Notes: a model not told the origin generated them from the sequence alone. 64,000 nucleotides of DNA from Marivivens niveibacter (GCF_002150005.2 NZ_MSPP01000006.1:1-64000); one strand, 5' to 3'. Counted from the first letter of the stretch, positions 10,488-20,265 are shown. Translations and numbers: made by a program.

Positions 10488-13109
10488 TTGACGGAGGGGA
10501 ATTTGAGCGCCAACGCCAATAAAGCGGCCAGCATATGGCGGCGGGTCAAACCGCTGATGCCATGGATCGTGACGGCGGCCCTGTTCTCTATTGGTGCGTG
10601 GGTTTTGTATCATCAGTTAGCAACGGTGGACCTACGTCACGTCCTGACCGAAGCGCGGCAAACACCTTGGTACATCCTTACTTTGGCCATTTTGGCGACC
10701 GGCGGCAGTTACGCCGCCTTGATCGGATATGACTGGTCGGCGCTACGTTATATCGACAAACCACTGCCCATGCCTGTCATCTCGCTAGGCAGCTTTCTGG
10801 GCTATGCGATGAGCAACACAATCGGTGCCGGACCGATCACAGGTGGCGCAGTTCGCTATCGCATTTACTCCGCACTTGGGCTTTCCGCTCAGGATATTGC
10901 CGGTGTTGCTGCGTTTGCATCAATTGCCTTTGGGTTTGGGACGACAATCATTGGTTTTGCGGCGCTGATTTATAATCCCTATGCACTAAACCATATGGTT
11001 GACCTTTCGCCCGAAATCATTCGCTGGAGCTCGGTCGTTATTGTGATTATTTCGAGCGGAGTTCTGTTCTGGCTTAGCGCGACAGGTGCGTCGGTGTCGT
11101 TGCGCGGGGTACGGCTTCAGGCGCCATCACCTAAACTGCTTTTGGCGCAATTTGGCTTTACCTTTGTCGATGTGCTGCTCGCAGCGGTTACGCTCTATTT
11201 ATTGCTGCCGCCTAATGACCTTAGCTTTGCTACATTTTTAGCGGTCTTTGCGGCGGCACTTATGGCTGGGGTGATCAGTCATGTTCCGGGCGGTGTCGGC
11301 GTGTTGGAAACCGTTATTATAGCGGCTTTGCCATCGTCAGTTTCAGTGCAACAGGCCGCGACAGGTTTATTGCTGTTTCGCGCCATTTATTTCCTTCTGC
11401 CGTTCGGAATAGCGTTGATTTTGATCGCTCTGACAGAGGCGCGCGCTGCATCTGGGCGGGTCCTAACCCCGATGATGACTGTCTTGTCACCGTTAACGCG
11501 ATCCGTTAGCGCGTTGATCCCGCTGGCGATGGCCGTGATGATGTTAGTGTCGGGCCTGTTTTTGATGATGTCCAGTTTGATCCCGCCGACATCAGAAATC
11601 ACAGAACATTTGAACATGCTCACACCACTCGCCGTGATCGAAGGCGGCGCGCTTATGGCCAGCATATTGGGCGCGATGATGTTGGTCATTGCCCATGGTT
11701 TGCTACGCCGCGTTCAAGGGGCATGGTGGCTTGCGATTATTACATTAGCCGCGGGCATCGTCGCATCATTGGCGAACGGATTGGATGCACCGCGCGCGCT
11801 GTTTTTGGGCATCGCGCTTGCTATCCTATGGCCGACAAAACGCGAATTTTTCCGGACAACACGACTGACACGGAACGCATTTAGCCTGCGTTGGACACTG
11901 TTGATCGGCGGCATTGCCATTACTGCCGTATCAGTTCTGTTTTTCGCGCACAAAGCCGTCCCTTATGACCATGAACTATGGTGGAAATTCGCTACGGACC
12001 AAACTGCACCACGGTCACTACGCGCCGGATTAGTGGGAATGGTTGTTCTGATCCTGTCACTATTGGTATTTGCCTTGCGACCAGGCAAAATGACCCACGC
12101 GTTGCCAACCTGCGCTGAATTGGAAAAAGCGCGTTCCATCGCAATGGCTCAGCCGGATGCAAAGGCCAATATCGCACTAACAGGCGATAAATGCCTGATG
12201 TTTTCAGAAAGCGGCGACAGTTTTCTGATGTACCGGATCAAAGGCCGAAGCTGGATCGCCTTGCACGAACCCTTTGGCAAAAAATCTGAATTGGCCGAGC
12301 TTGCGTGGGCTTTTCATGATGCCGCTTACGCCGCAAACGCCCGACCCGTTTTTTATTCTATTGGGACATCCATGATCCCATTGTGGTTGGAAATGGGATT
12401 GGCTTTGGTCAAAATGGGCGAAGAAGCGGTCGTTCCTTTGCCCCAATTCTCTCTTAATGGGCCATCACGTAAACGACTGCGCACAACGTACAATCGTGCC
12501 CTGCGCGACGGTCTATCGTTTGAAGTAATTTCCCCACCTTACGCTGATGATTTACTGCCACATCTGCGCGAAATTTCTAACGCGTGGCTGAAAACGAAAT
12601 CTGGCGGCGAAAAAGGATTTTCTGTCGGCGCGTTTGATACTGATGTCATCTCTCGCGCACCCATTGCGTTGATCCGCCATGATGACCGCATCGTTGCCTT
12701 TGCAACACTGTGGGTCACCGATCAAAACCAAAGCGTGAATGTCGACCTAATGCGCCATGTCGATGATGCGCCAAGCGGGATGATGGAGTTCCTGTTTACA
12801 TCACTGCTGTTACATTTTTCTGAGCAAGGCTACGCAGAATTCTCGCTTGGGAATGCCCCGTTATCGGGACTCGAGGCGCGGCGCGGTTCCAGTTTGTCGA
12901 CCCGATTGGGCGCATTGGTCTATCAACACGGGCGTCAGTTTTATAACTTTGCTGGCTTGCGTACGTTCAAGGACAAATTCGACCCAGAATGGGAACCCGT
13001 CTATGTCGCCGTTCCTCCGCGGGCTAACATTCTATCAGTAGCTGCGGATGTGGTGAGCCTGATTAACAACGCTCCGACCAAACCCGAAACGGATCCGTCG
13101 CCTGCCTAG
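10488..13109 (+). CDS. mprF: Bifunctional phosphatidylglycerol lysyltransferase/flippase MprF (LpiA-like)
   Basis: The protein has about 870 residues. The N-terminal 500 or more hold many hydrophobic helices (flippase-type domain), and the C-terminal 300 form a GNAT-like DUF2156 aminoacyltransferase domain (FSESGDSFLMYRIKGRSWIAL, GEKGFSVGAFD, SLGNAPLSG, FKDKFDPEWEPVYV). MprF transfers lysine or another amino acid from tRNA to phosphatidylglycerol and flips the lipid, lowering membrane charge. The start is a TTG at 10488, and a second TTG at 10503 with GGAGGGG just upstream is an equal candidate. It stands 90 bases behind thiD and may have its own promoter. Confidence 0.92.
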   Translation: MTEGNLSANANKAASIWRRVKPLMPWIVTAALFSIGAWVLYHQLATVDLRHVLTEARQTPWYILTLAILATGGSYAALIGYDWSALRYIDKPLPMPVISLGSFLGYAMSNTIGAGPITGGAVRYRIYSALGLSAQDIAGVAAFASIAFGFGTTIIGFAALIYNPYALNHMVDLSPEIIRWSSVVIVIISSGVLFWLSATGASVSLRGVRLQAPSPKLLLAQFGFTFVDVLLAAVTLYLLLPPNDLSFATFLAVFAAALMAGVISHVPGGVGVLETVIIAALPSSVSVQQAATGLLLFRAIYFLLPFGIALILIALTEARAASGRVLTPMMTVLSPLTRSVSALIPLAMAVMMLVSGLFLMMSSLIPPTSEITEHLNMLTPLAVIEGGALMASILGAMMLVIAHGLLRRVQGAWWLAIITLAAGIVASLANGLDAPRALFLGIALAILWPTKREFFRTTRLTRNAFSLRWTLLIGGIAITAVSVLFFAHKAVPYDHELWWKFATDQTAPRSLRAGLVGMVVLILSLLVFALRPGKMTHALPTCAELEKARSIAMAQPDAKANIALTGDKCLMFSESGDSFLMYRIKGRSWIALHEPFGKKSELAELAWAFHDAAYAANARPVFYSIGTSMIPLWLEMGLALVKMGEEAVVPLPQFSLNGPSRKRLRTTYNRALRDGLSFEVISPPYADDLLPHLREISNAWLKTKSGGEKGFSVGAFDTDVISRAPIALIRHDDRIVAFATLWVTDQNQSVNVDLMRHVDDAPSGMMEFLFTSLLLHFSEQGYAEFSLGNAPLSGLEARRGSSLSTRLGALVYQHGRQFYNFAGLRTFKDKFDPEWEPVYVAVPPRANILSVAADVVSLINNAPTKPETDPSPA

Positions 13110-13308
13110 AAAACCAGCGCATTCTTGAAAAATCAGGTCAATCCAAAGCCTATGCGAAATTGCAATTGATCGAACGCGGTCGATTGTGATTACGATTGGG
13201 TATCTTGGCAATAAAGGCATTGCGCGCTGCGGCCGAGCGAAACGTGGCATGCAAAGCGCGCCATTTTTTCCCGCAATGCGCGGGATCTGCCAAAATCGGA
13301 ATACCTGA

Positions 13309-14493
13309 ATGATCCAATCCAACACCCCCTTTAGCACAGCAGAATACAATCGCCGTTTGGCCCTGACTCGCAAGGCAATCAGTGATGCAGGATTGGACGC
13401 AATATTTGTCACCGACCCCTCTAACCAAGCATGGCTCACGGGCTATGACGGGTGGTCTTTTTACGTTCATCAGGGCGTATTGGTGACTTTGGACGCCGAT
13501 CCGATCTGGTGGGGCCGATATATGGACATGATGGGCGGTCGGCGAACGTGCTGGATGTCCCATGATCACATTGTTAGTTATGGCGATCATTTCGTCCAAT
13601 CGACCGAATTCCACCCGATGCAGGACTTAGCGCAGTTGTTCAAATCTCGCGGATTGGAAACAGCCAAAATCGGCGTCGAAATGGAGAACTATTACTACTC
13701 CGCCAAAGCGCACGCCGTTTTGACTGCGGAACTGCCAAACGCACGATTTTTCGATGCAACAGCGATTGTGAACTGGCAACGATTGGTAAAATCAAACGAA
13801 GAAATTGGTTTCATTCGCAAAGCCGCGCGGATTACGGACAAAGTCGTCAAGACAGCAATAGAACGCGCCGAACCGGGCGTTCGCAAAAATGATTTGGTCG
13901 CCGATCTATTCCACGCGGGCATTACTGGCGTCGATGACGATTGGGGCGACTACCCCGCAATCGTGCCACTGACCCCATCGGGGTTAGACGCCACTGCCGC
14001 TCATCTAACGTGGAATGGCGCGCCGATGAACACGGGCGAAGCGACATTTTTTGAATTGTCGGGCTGCTATCGCCGCTACCACGCACCGCTATCGCGCACC
14101 GTATTTTTGGGAACGCCAACCGATGACATGCGCCGTGCCGAAGAGGCTCAATTAGAAGGTATCGAAGCAGGATTAAACGCCGCGCGTGCTGGAAATTTGA
14201 CCGCTGACATCGCCAATGCCTTTATGGGCGTTTTGAAACGCTATGGGATCGAACGATCCGGCCGCATGGGTTATCCCATCGGGCTAAGCTATCCGCCCGA
14301 TTGGGGCGAACGTACTGCATCAATCCGCAGCGAAGACACGACCGTATTGCAAGCTGGAATGACGTTCCATTTTATGCCTGCTCTTTGGATGGACAGCTGG
14401 GGTTTGGAAACGACGGAAACAATTTTGATCCGTGAAAACGGTGCAGCAGAACCGTTGTGCAACGTTGAACGCCAACTTTTCGTGAAACCATAG
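13309..14493 (+). CDS. doeA: M24-family hydrolase resembling ectoine hydrolase DoeA/EutD
   Basis: The 394-residue protein has a creatinase-type N-domain and a pita-bread C-domain (residues about 150-390). The conserved stretches LTGYDGWSFYVHQ, WWGRYMDMMGG, GVEMENYYYSAKAH and VNWQRLVKS are those I associate with DoeA/EutD, which opens the ectoine ring to N-acetyl-diaminobutyrate. The classical five metal ligands of M24 peptidases are not all obvious, as in creatinase and DoeA. It is followed after three bases by an M20 deacylase, consistent with a deacetylation step. Other M24 cyclic amidine or imidase roles remain possible. Confidence 0.75.
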   Translation: MIQSNTPFSTAEYNRRLALTRKAISDAGLDAIFVTDPSNQAWLTGYDGWSFYVHQGVLVTLDADPIWWGRYMDMMGGRRTCWMSHDHIVSYGDHFVQSTEFHPMQDLAQLFKSRGLETAKIGVEMENYYYSAKAHAVLTAELPNARFFDATAIVNWQRLVKSNEEIGFIRKAARITDKVVKTAIERAEPGVRKNDLVADLFHAGITGVDDDWGDYPAIVPLTPSGLDATAAHLTWNGAPMNTGEATFFELSGCYRRYHAPLSRTVFLGTPTDDMRRAEEAQLEGIEAGLNAARAGNLTADIANAFMGVLKRYGIERSGRMGYPIGLSYPPDWGERTASIRSEDTTVLQAGMTFHFMPALWMDSWGLETTETILIRENGAAEPLCNVERQLFVKP

Positions 14494-14496
14494 GCT

Positions 14497-15645
14497 ATGC
14501 TGACCGAAACCAAACGCATTCTGGCCGACCTAATTGCATTTCCAACGATTTCGGCGGACAGCAATTTGGACATGATCACCTATATGGCTGATCACCTGAA
14601 ATCCTGCGGGGCGATGGTTGACATTTATCGCGACGACAGCGGGCAAAAGGCGAACTTGTTTGCCACTTTGGGCCCCGAAACCGACGGCGGCATGGTGTTG
14701 TCCGGTCATAGTGATGTTGTTCCCGTAACCGACCAAAAATGGGCGACCGATCCGTTTCAAATGACCGAAATGGACGGTCGCCTATACGGTCGCGGCACCT
14801 GCGATATGAAAGGTTTCATTGCCGCGACTTTGGCAATAGCCCCTAAATATGCACAAATGGCGCGACCAAAGCCTATTCATTTTGCCTATACCTACGATGA
14901 AGAAACCGGTTGCGTGGGTGCAGGGCATTTGGCCGAAACCTTGCGCCAACGCGGTATTCGGCCCGCGATGGCGTTGATCGGTGAACCGACGATGATGCAG
15001 GTCGTCGAAGGTCACAAAGGTTGTTACGAATATACCGCCCATTTCAGCGGGCTAGAGGGGCACGGTTCGTCGCCCGATTTAGGCGTAAATGCCGTCGAAT
15101 ACGCGGTCCGCTATGTGTCGCGGTTATTGGAGTTACGCGAAAACCTAAAACACATGGCCCCAGTTGGCAGCCCGTTTGATCCACCGTGGACAACGATCAA
15201 CGTGGGTGCCGTCAACGGCGGCAGCGTTCACAACGTCATACCACCCCGCGCCAAGGTAGATTGGGAAATGCGCCCTGTTCAGAATACGGATGCCAAATTT
15301 GTAAAACAGGCCATCGACCAATATTGCCGTGATACACTATTGCCAGACATGCAGCGCGTGTACCCCTACGCCGCGATCACCACTGAAATTATAGGCGAAG
15401 TCGCCGGCCTAATACCGGTCGACGAAAATGCAGCCAAACGTATCCTGTTTGAACTTACAGGCGCGAATACTGCCCACCTTGTTCCTTTTGGAACAGAGGC
15501 TGGAATCTTTCAGGAATTAGGAATGGATGTGGTTGTCTGCGGCCCGGGTAGTATCGCTCAAGCTCACAAAGCAAATGAATTTCTGGCAATCGATCAACTA
15601 CAAAGCTGCCTGAACCTTTTACAAAAATTAGGGGACCGTATTTAA
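14497..15645 (+). CDS. ArgE/DapE-type M20 deacylase
   Basis: The 382-residue product is a zinc aminoacylase of the acetylornithine deacetylase group. Metal ligands are visible in SGHSDVVPV (His), GRGTCDMKGF (Asp), DEETGCVGA (Glu-Glu) and IGEPT, and the dimerisation domain with SGLEGHGSSPDLG is intact. It starts three bases after the M24 gene, so the two are co-transcribed. In an ectoine pathway it could remove the acetyl group from N-acetyl-diaminobutyrate, a step usually done by DoeB of the AstE/AspA family. True ArgE activity in arginine synthesis is the alternative. Confidence 0.85.
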   Translation: MLTETKRILADLIAFPTISADSNLDMITYMADHLKSCGAMVDIYRDDSGQKANLFATLGPETDGGMVLSGHSDVVPVTDQKWATDPFQMTEMDGRLYGRGTCDMKGFIAATLAIAPKYAQMARPKPIHFAYTYDEETGCVGAGHLAETLRQRGIRPAMALIGEPTMMQVVEGHKGCYEYTAHFSGLEGHGSSPDLGVNAVEYAVRYVSRLLELRENLKHMAPVGSPFDPPWTTINVGAVNGGSVHNVIPPRAKVDWEMRPVQNTDAKFVKQAIDQYCRDTLLPDMQRVYPYAAITTEIIGEVAGLIPVDENAAKRILFELTGANTAHLVPFGTEAGIFQELGMDVVVCGPGSIAQAHKANEFLAIDQLQSCLNLLQKLGDRI

Positions 15646-16173
15646 CGCATAAGATGCGGCCTGACTTATCAATGCGCCCTCATTAATGGCGTGGTAAATA
15701 GGTTTCGGAGGGCGCGCCGCTACATCAACATCCCTGACGACCCAGTCATGCGTTTCCAACAATTTTAGTGACTGAGACAACGCACGATCAGTGATCATTG
15801 GCAACTGCCGTTTAAACGCACCAAAGCTATTCGGCTCCGCCAACTGGGATAAAATCGGAACCGTCCACGCGCGGCGCAATAATCGGTTTTCCTCGTCACC
15901 AGTGGCCGCGCGAATGCGACTAGCCAAACTTGCCGCGGTTTCGCCCAGCTTTGTCAGACGGAATTCTGGCCGTAGCGGGTGACCGTAGCCGGGATTTCGT
16001 TCGATAATTTCTAACTGGATCAGATGGTTCAAACTATGACCAAAGGCAGTACGGCTAGCGCCCGTTGCAGCCAACAGGGGTGCCTGCCGCCCTGGCACCC
16101 CGGCATCAAGGTTCCATAGGATCGGCAAGGCCCACGCTTTGGCAGTGATATTGACAACAAGGCTTATGTCCAT
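15628..16173 (-). CDS. HxlR-type regulator with two winged-helix units in tandem
   Basis: The 181-residue protein contains two HxlR-like winged-helix segments. The first (about residues 8-75) runs KAWALPILWNL to RPEFRLTKLGE, the second (about 103-170) runs RAWTVPILSQL to PPKPIYHAINEG. Ordinary HxlR proteins have one such unit and form dimers, so this looks like a fused pseudo-dimer. The 3' end overlaps the convergent M20 gene by 18 bases. It is divergent from the VOC gene at 16213, with only 39 bases between the starts, so both promoters must share that space and autoregulation is likely. Confidence 0.75.
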   Translation of the reverse strand: MDISLVVNITAKAWALPILWNLDAGVPGRQAPLLAATGASRTAFGHSLNHLIQLEIIERNPGYGHPLRPEFRLTKLGETAASLASRIRAATGDEENRLLRRAWTVPILSQLAEPNSFGAFKRQLPMITDRALSQSLKLLETHDWVVRDVDVAARPPKPIYHAINEGALISQAASYALNTVP

Positions 16174-16212
16174 AAAGTATAGTTAGTATATTTTGTTATC
16201 TCAGGTAAACCC

Positions 16213-16587
16213 ATGTCTCTTGTTTCTGTAAACGACACTATCACCATCGCCCTTTCCGTCACAGATCGACACGCCAGCGCCAGTTGGTATGAACAGATGT
16301 TTGGCTTTGAAACGCTTTTTCACGCTGACGAAGCCGGTTGGTCAGAAATCCAAACAAACACCAAAGGGGTGACTTTAGGACTAGGCGAACACACCGAACC
16401 CGCGCCGGGAAATTGCGTTCCCGTTTTCGGCGTCTCTGATTTAGATTCATCGCGCGCCGTCCTTGAGTCCGCTGGGGTACAGTTTGATGGCCCAACCGAT
16501 GTGGTCGAAGGAATGGTGAAAACAGCAACGCTATATGATCTAGATAAAAACGCGTTGATGATCGCGCAGGATTTGACTGGCGGTTAA
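16213..16587 (+). CDS. VOC-superfamily (glyoxalase-like) protein
   Basis: The 124-residue protein has the two-repeat glyoxalase/bleomycin-resistance fold: an N-terminal ITIALSVTDRHASASWYEQMFGF start, then GLGEHTEPAPGNCVPVFGVSDLD and a C-terminal TATLYDLDKNALMIAQDL. Members are metal-dependent lyases, dioxygenases or binding proteins. It is divergent from the tandem HxlR regulator, which probably controls it. The substrate is unknown. Confidence 0.8.
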   Translation: MSLVSVNDTITIALSVTDRHASASWYEQMFGFETLFHADEAGWSEIQTNTKGVTLGLGEHTEPAPGNCVPVFGVSDLDSSRAVLESAGVQFDGPTDVVEGMVKTATLYDLDKNALMIAQDLTGG

Positions 16588-16608
16588 ACCTTAAATATCG
16601 CAGCGATC

Positions 16609-17619
16609 CTATTTAATCGTGACGTTTCCGCTGATGAATTCCTGAATCTCATCTAACTGCGATTTCAGAGCATCCGTATCGGTTGCCAAATGTTCACAAA
16701 GGGTTTTGATCCGCCAGCGCCAATCCAAACGTTCGAGCGACCGTAGATAATTACGGCGCGGCTGATCTTTGCTCCAATTCGCGACAGCCCTGCGCAATTC
16801 CGATTGGAATTTGCCACGTTCTGGCGACCCGACATCGATCAACGCGCCATCCCATAGCATATCGGAAAACGAACGATCACTGTGTGGGGCAATACCTATA
16901 ACGGAGGCACCTGACGCAAGCGCATTTGCCCACAGGCCCGTGAAATATTCCTTCGTCGGGTGCCCGCCGCCCCGTTGCGACACAAGGTTTGAAAATAGCG
17001 TTACATATTTCGCGCCTGACAAAGCCCCAAAATACTGTGGAACCGTTAGATCAGCAGCGGGCGCATTGGAATAACGAACACCCAGCTCCTCCGCCTCTTT
17101 TTTGAACTCTTCTTCTGGCAATAAATTCTTGGGCTGATCTCCCAGACAGATAGCATCAACCGGCCTATGACTACTGCCTGCACCCAGCCGCAATACATCT
17201 GACCCCCATGGTAACACCAGAATATCGCGCGCGCCGGCTTCGCGATATAACGGGACATCGCAGGACTGCGTAAGAATGATCAGATCAAAAGCTGACAGAC
17301 TTATTTTTGGTATTTCATCCGACCAAAAGCTTTCGAAAATCCACGCGATCCGATATTTGGCTGGTTTGTCGAAATCGGGATCCGCAATCGCAGCTGATAA
17401 TTCGGATGGTCGATTAGCCATATAGAGCCGCACCAATTTACCAGCAGGCCGCGGCGGCAAAGCGGAATGTTTCAGCCTTGTGAACGCCGACGGAGCTGCA
17501 TTCGCTATACCGATCCGTGTCGCACCCAATGTGTCTTTCATCAGATCTAACAGTCGATTTATATCAGCCGACGCGTCTACGCCGCCCTGCACGTATCGCA
17601 GTTCCCAATCCAACATCAC
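16609..17619 (-). CDS. Glycosyltransferase-like protein, unassigned family
   Basis: A 336-residue soluble protein. The C-terminal half reads like the nucleotide-sugar domain of GT-B enzymes (KEYFTGLWANALASGASVIGIAPHSD, then DMLWDGALIDVG), where a loop with acidic and glycine residues binds the donor. The N-terminal half has no familiar motif. It sits next to the capsule export genes and faces away from wzm. It may add a sugar during capsule or lipopolysaccharide synthesis. I do not recognise an exact family. Confidence 0.5.
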   Translation of the reverse strand: MMLDWELRYVQGGVDASADINRLLDLMKDTLGATRIGIANAAPSAFTRLKHSALPPRPAGKLVRLYMANRPSELSAAIADPDFDKPAKYRIAWIFESFWSDEIPKISLSAFDLIILTQSCDVPLYREAGARDILVLPWGSDVLRLGAGSSHRPVDAICLGDQPKNLLPEEEFKKEAEELGVRYSNAPAADLTVPQYFGALSGAKYVTLFSNLVSQRGGGHPTKEYFTGLWANALASGASVIGIAPHSDRSFSDMLWDGALIDVGSPERGKFQSELRRAVANWSKDQPRRNYLRSLERLDWRWRIKTLCEHLATDTDALKSQLDEIQEFISGNVTIK

Positions 17620-17805
17620 GCTAAAAATTACCTATGATAAATAAATTAGTTTTGGGCCTTAAGTCTGGATGCACTGACGTCCAAAACGTGCACAACCCTG
17701 TGTAGCATGTGGTCGGACAGACAAAAGCATAACGTTTCGTAAATAAAAGATGACGCATTTAGGAGTTTAGGAAAAGGTAACGGAACCCCTACTTTTCAGG
17801 ATAAA

Positions 17806-18648
17806 ATGAGCCCATCACGTTTGGTTTGGACTGAGCAAAACAAACTGGTACGGTGGGCCATGGCCATCGTTTATCCGCACACCGACGCTGTGACCGTTCG
17901 GTCAGCCCGCTCTATCGGCGCAATAATTTTGCACGAAATGTCAGCAATTTACGGGCGCACACCCGGTGGATACCTTTGGGCAATACTAGAACCACTGGGT
18001 TTTATCGTAGTCATGGCAGTGGGTTTTGGGCTGGTATTTCACGCACCGCCGTTGGGTACGAATTTCATGCTTTTTTATGCAACGGGATTCTTGCCGCTGC
18101 ATATTTACAGCGAACTTTCCGGCAAACTAATGAACGCTCTGCGCTATTTTCGGCCACTAATCGCTTATCCAGCGGTATTGTGGATCGATACAATGATCGC
18201 ACGCACCATCCTGCATTGGGGAACGGGCATTGTAGTATCTACAATCGTGCTGTGCGCCATCCTGCTATTTGATCCGCTGCCAATCTGGATCGACCCTGCG
18301 TCGATTTTCATTGGCACAACGATGGTTGCTTTGATCGGAATCGGTGTAGGCACTATCAACTGTTACCTGACGGGCCGTTTTGCATTCTGGTCCCGCATCT
18401 GGGCCATTGCGGCGCGTCCCATATTTTTCGGATCGGGTGTATTTTACACGTTTGAAAATTTGGCCGAACCGCTGCAATTCTGGCTGTGGTGGAACCCAAT
18501 TATACACGCCGTTTCCATTTTCCGCCGCGGATTTTACCAAAGCTATCACCCTGATTTCGTGTCGTATTTTTACGGATTTGGCACAGGTTTAGTCATGTTG
18601 GTCATTGGCCTGATGTTACTGCGAAAATCGCACGACCGGATCAATTGA
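17806..18648 (+). CDS. kpsM: Capsule/polysaccharide ABC transporter permease (Wzm/KpsM-like)
   Basis: The 280-residue protein has about six membrane helices and the ABC-2 exporter layout, including the AIYGRTPGGYLWAILEPLGF segment typical of KpsM and Wzm. It forms the membrane channel that exports a lipid-linked polysaccharide, working with the ATPase at 24783. AGGAT stands just upstream of the ATG. Unusually, the ATPase gene is 6 kb away, separated by an RTX protein, Wza, Glf and KpsE-like genes. Confidence 0.9.
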   Translation: MSPSRLVWTEQNKLVRWAMAIVYPHTDAVTVRSARSIGAIILHEMSAIYGRTPGGYLWAILEPLGFIVVMAVGFGLVFHAPPLGTNFMLFYATGFLPLHIYSELSGKLMNALRYFRPLIAYPAVLWIDTMIARTILHWGTGIVVSTIVLCAILLFDPLPIWIDPASIFIGTTMVALIGIGVGTINCYLTGRFAFWSRIWAIAARPIFFGSGVFYTFENLAEPLQFWLWWNPIIHAVSIFRRGFYQSYHPDFVSYFYGFGTGLVMLVIGLMLLRKSHDRIN

Positions 18649-18762
18649 AACAACATTGAACCAAAACAAATCCAATAGACGCTTTCGCGCCTTTTTTTAG
18701 CCCCGCTATCCCAACAGCCTCGCACCAACCTGCCCTTATTCGACTGCCGAAGGGGGCACAAA

Positions 18763-20265
18763 ATGGACCTTGTTTTTGCAGGGCAAATTGCATCGACAGC
18801 CTATACTGATTTAATTTTGGTTGATGGATACCTGGTCGCAACAACCCGCTATGGCGGGCAAATCGACAGCTACGACGAAACGCTCACGATTATCGACACT
18901 TACGCGCTCACCCATGTTGATTTGGCAGGGATTGATCCCAATTTGGTGTATCTCCAATTGTCCACTGGCCCCGCAATCTTAACAGGCGGCGGCGTCAGTG
19001 GGGATATCCAGGTCATATCCGTGACCGATGGCTATTTCGGGCAGATCGTGAACCTTGGTCAATTCGATTGGTCTGATGACATATCTGTGGCAACGGCAAC
19101 TGTTTTACCCAACGGGCAAATTGGTGTCTATAGCGGGTTCTATACAGGCGAAGGCCTAGGACGATTGCGTTTAACCACAGACGCAGAACTGACCCTTAGC
19201 CGCACATATGCAGACCAAACCCGCACCTTTACCCAGAACATCACAGCCGTGACGACGGCCACCTACGATGGCGCGGACTATTTGTTGACGACCGCGCTAG
19301 AAGGCAACGGTTTGTCAGTCTGGTATATCGGATGGAACGGTTTCTTAAACGAAGTCGGATCATATAACGCTGATAATGGTTTGTGGACCAGTGCCCCGAC
19401 GGACGTTGAAACGATCAGCACCGCCACAGATACTTTTGTTTTGGTCGCTGGTGCGCAAAGCAATTCCATCACGGTATTGCAAATGCAAACCGGCGGAACG
19501 CTGCAATCCGTCGACCATGTTATCGATGGATTAGGCACCCGGTTTGCCGGCATCACGGCGCTGGCCGTAGTCCAATCCGACGGACGGATATGGGTGGCCG
19601 CTGGTGGTGCGGATGACGGGATCACTTTGTTTACGTTACTACCCAATGGACAGTTAGAACCAGTCGCGCAGATCGTTGATACCGTCGAACTGTCTATTGC
19701 TGATGTCGCTGATTTAGAAATTCAGGCGACTGACGACACGGTCACGATTTACGCCGCCTCTGCGACCGAAGGGGGAATTGCCAAATTCACCTATACAATC
19801 AATGGAGATCAAGTTGCCGGAACGAAGGCGGATGATGACCTTACCGGATCTATTGGCGACGACATTCTTTTTGATGATGCTGGTGTTGATAACCTAACGG
19901 GTGGATTAGGCGCGGATGTTTTTGTGTTTGCCGCAGATGGTAAGGCCGACTCTATTACGGTCTATGAACACGGAGTAGACAGGATCGACATCAGCGGCTG
20001 GGGTATCATTCGGAATATTGATCAACTGACATTCGACATCACGGATCACGGCCTATCCATCAGCTATGGTGATGAGGTTTTGTACATACAATCCGACGCC
20101 GAATTGACTCCTGACCTATTCACAATCGAAGAGTTGGTTCCGATTTCACGGTACTCAAACATGACGCTAATTGATACGAACACTGCAGAGCCAGAAACGG
20201 CCCCGCAATGCGGGACCATTTTAATTTCAGACACTCAGGTCAAAGACGATGATTGGACGTTATAG
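18763..20265 (+). CDS. Beta-propeller-like protein with C-terminal RTX calcium-binding segment
   Basis: The protein has 500 residues. The first 350 or so carry repeated short beta units (for example LVDGYLVATTRYGGQ, ILTGGGVSGDIQVISV, FAGITALAVVQSDGRIWVAAGGADDG) that resemble a beta-propeller. A degenerate RTX block follows (GTKADDDLTGSIGDD, GGLGADVFVF), then a DHGLSISYGDE segment like the end of type I secreted proteins. It lacks an N-terminal signal peptide, fitting type I secretion. It lies inside the capsule locus and its stop overlaps that of the convergent wza by a few bases. The function is unknown, possibly a surface protein linked to the polysaccharide. Confidence 0.7.
   Translation: MDLVFAGQIASTAYTDLILVDGYLVATTRYGGQIDSYDETLTIIDTYALTHVDLAGIDPNLVYLQLSTGPAILTGGGVSGDIQVISVTDGYFGQIVNLGQFDWSDDISVATATVLPNGQIGVYSGFYTGEGLGRLRLTTDAELTLSRTYADQTRTFTQNITAVTTATYDGADYLLTTALEGNGLSVWYIGWNGFLNEVGSYNADNGLWTSAPTDVETISTATDTFVLVAGAQSNSITVLQMQTGGTLQSVDHVIDGLGTRFAGITALAVVQSDGRIWVAAGGADDGITLFTLLPNGQLEPVAQIVDTVELSIADVADLEIQATDDTVTIYAASATEGGIAKFTYTINGDQVAGTKADDDLTGSIGDDILFDDAGVDNLTGGLGADVFVFAADGKADSITVYEHGVDRIDISGWGIIRNIDQLTFDITDHGLSISYGDEVLYIQSDAELTPDLFTIEELVPISRYSNMTLIDTNTAEPETAPQCGTILISDTQVKDDDWTL

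Noticed and set aside
13269-13285. TCCCGC/GCGGGA hairpin
   Set aside because: The T-run is on the wrong side for plus-strand termination, and no minus-strand gene ends here.
13110-13308. Possible gene remnant between mprF and the M24 gene
   Set aside because: A 20-codon stretch reads like a helix but has no start and no homology that I recognise; treated as non-coding.
18649-18762. GACGCTTTCGCGCC followed by a T-run as a terminator of the permease gene
   Set aside because: The stem is only three pairs; not convincing enough to list.
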